DNA from: an uncultured Eubacteriales bacterium
GTDB lineage: Bacteria; Bacillota; Clostridia; UMGS1810
Reading direction: 5' to 3'
Assembly: GCA_902493665.1 (NCBI GenBank)
Contig: CABUQL010000114.1
Span: 1 to 5,073 of the forward strand
Length of the DNA: 5,073 nucleotides
Part shown: positions 5,072 through 5,073 of the stretch, one piece after another
How positions within the stretch are numbered: position 1 is the stretch's first letter
Layout of the letters: each line of letters begins with the position of its first letter
Made by a program: the position numbers and the translations under genes
Notes under the pieces: model-generated
Told to the model about the DNA's origin: nothing
Database searches by the model: none
Seen by the model: only the letters and a program-made list of their open reading frames with translations

Positions 5072-5073
5072 GC

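Overview
The window looks like chromosomal DNA from a low-GC, endospore-forming Clostridia-type Firmicute. The evidence is AT-rich intergenic sequence, strong AGGAGG-like ribosome binding sites, near-consensus sigma-A promoters, the L13-S9 ribosomal protein pair typical of Firmicutes, and a YlmC/YmxH-family sporulation protein. The genus cannot be fixed from the sequence alone.

Layout. Bases 1-721 hold the start of rpsI (cut by the window edge) and all of rplM, both on the minus strand. They form a tight two-gene operon with its own promoter at 768-796. Bases 722-955 are a divergent promoter region; it carries a 10-bp helically phased T-rich repeat and, on the plus strand, a perfect TTGACA-N17-TATAAT promoter for an unrecognised four-helix membrane protein (956-1438). 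A weak bidirectional hairpin follows. Bases 1492-4415 are a divergent regulator/enzyme pair. On the minus strand is an AraC-family regulator with a cupin-like sensor domain. On the plus strand is a 666-residue member of the fungal GtaA 'glutaminase' family (DUF5127/DUF4965/DUF1793) that lacks a signal peptide and is therefore probably cytoplasmic. The 140-bp control region between them holds a good promoter for the regulator, a candidate opposing promoter whose -10 overlaps it, and a CAWTACGG direct repeat with 19-bp spacing that is a candidate operator.

Bases 4416-5073 hold a perfect 15-bp bidirectional terminator, a 55-residue YtxH-like glycine-rich membrane peptide on the minus strand (4543-4710), and a complete YlmC/YmxH PRC-barrel sporulation protein (4829-5071). 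A sigma-E-like promoter can be proposed for the last gene.

How they work together: the ribosomal genes are housekeeping. The AraC regulator and the GtaA-family enzyme look like a self-contained, substrate-inducible catabolic module without its own transporter in the window. The two small genes at the right edge may belong to sporulation or envelope functions. I see no phage, transposon, CRISPR, tRNA or rRNA signal. No intergenic stretch exceeds 300 bases; the longest is 722-955. The most interesting item is the GtaA-family enzyme, whose true substrate is unknown.
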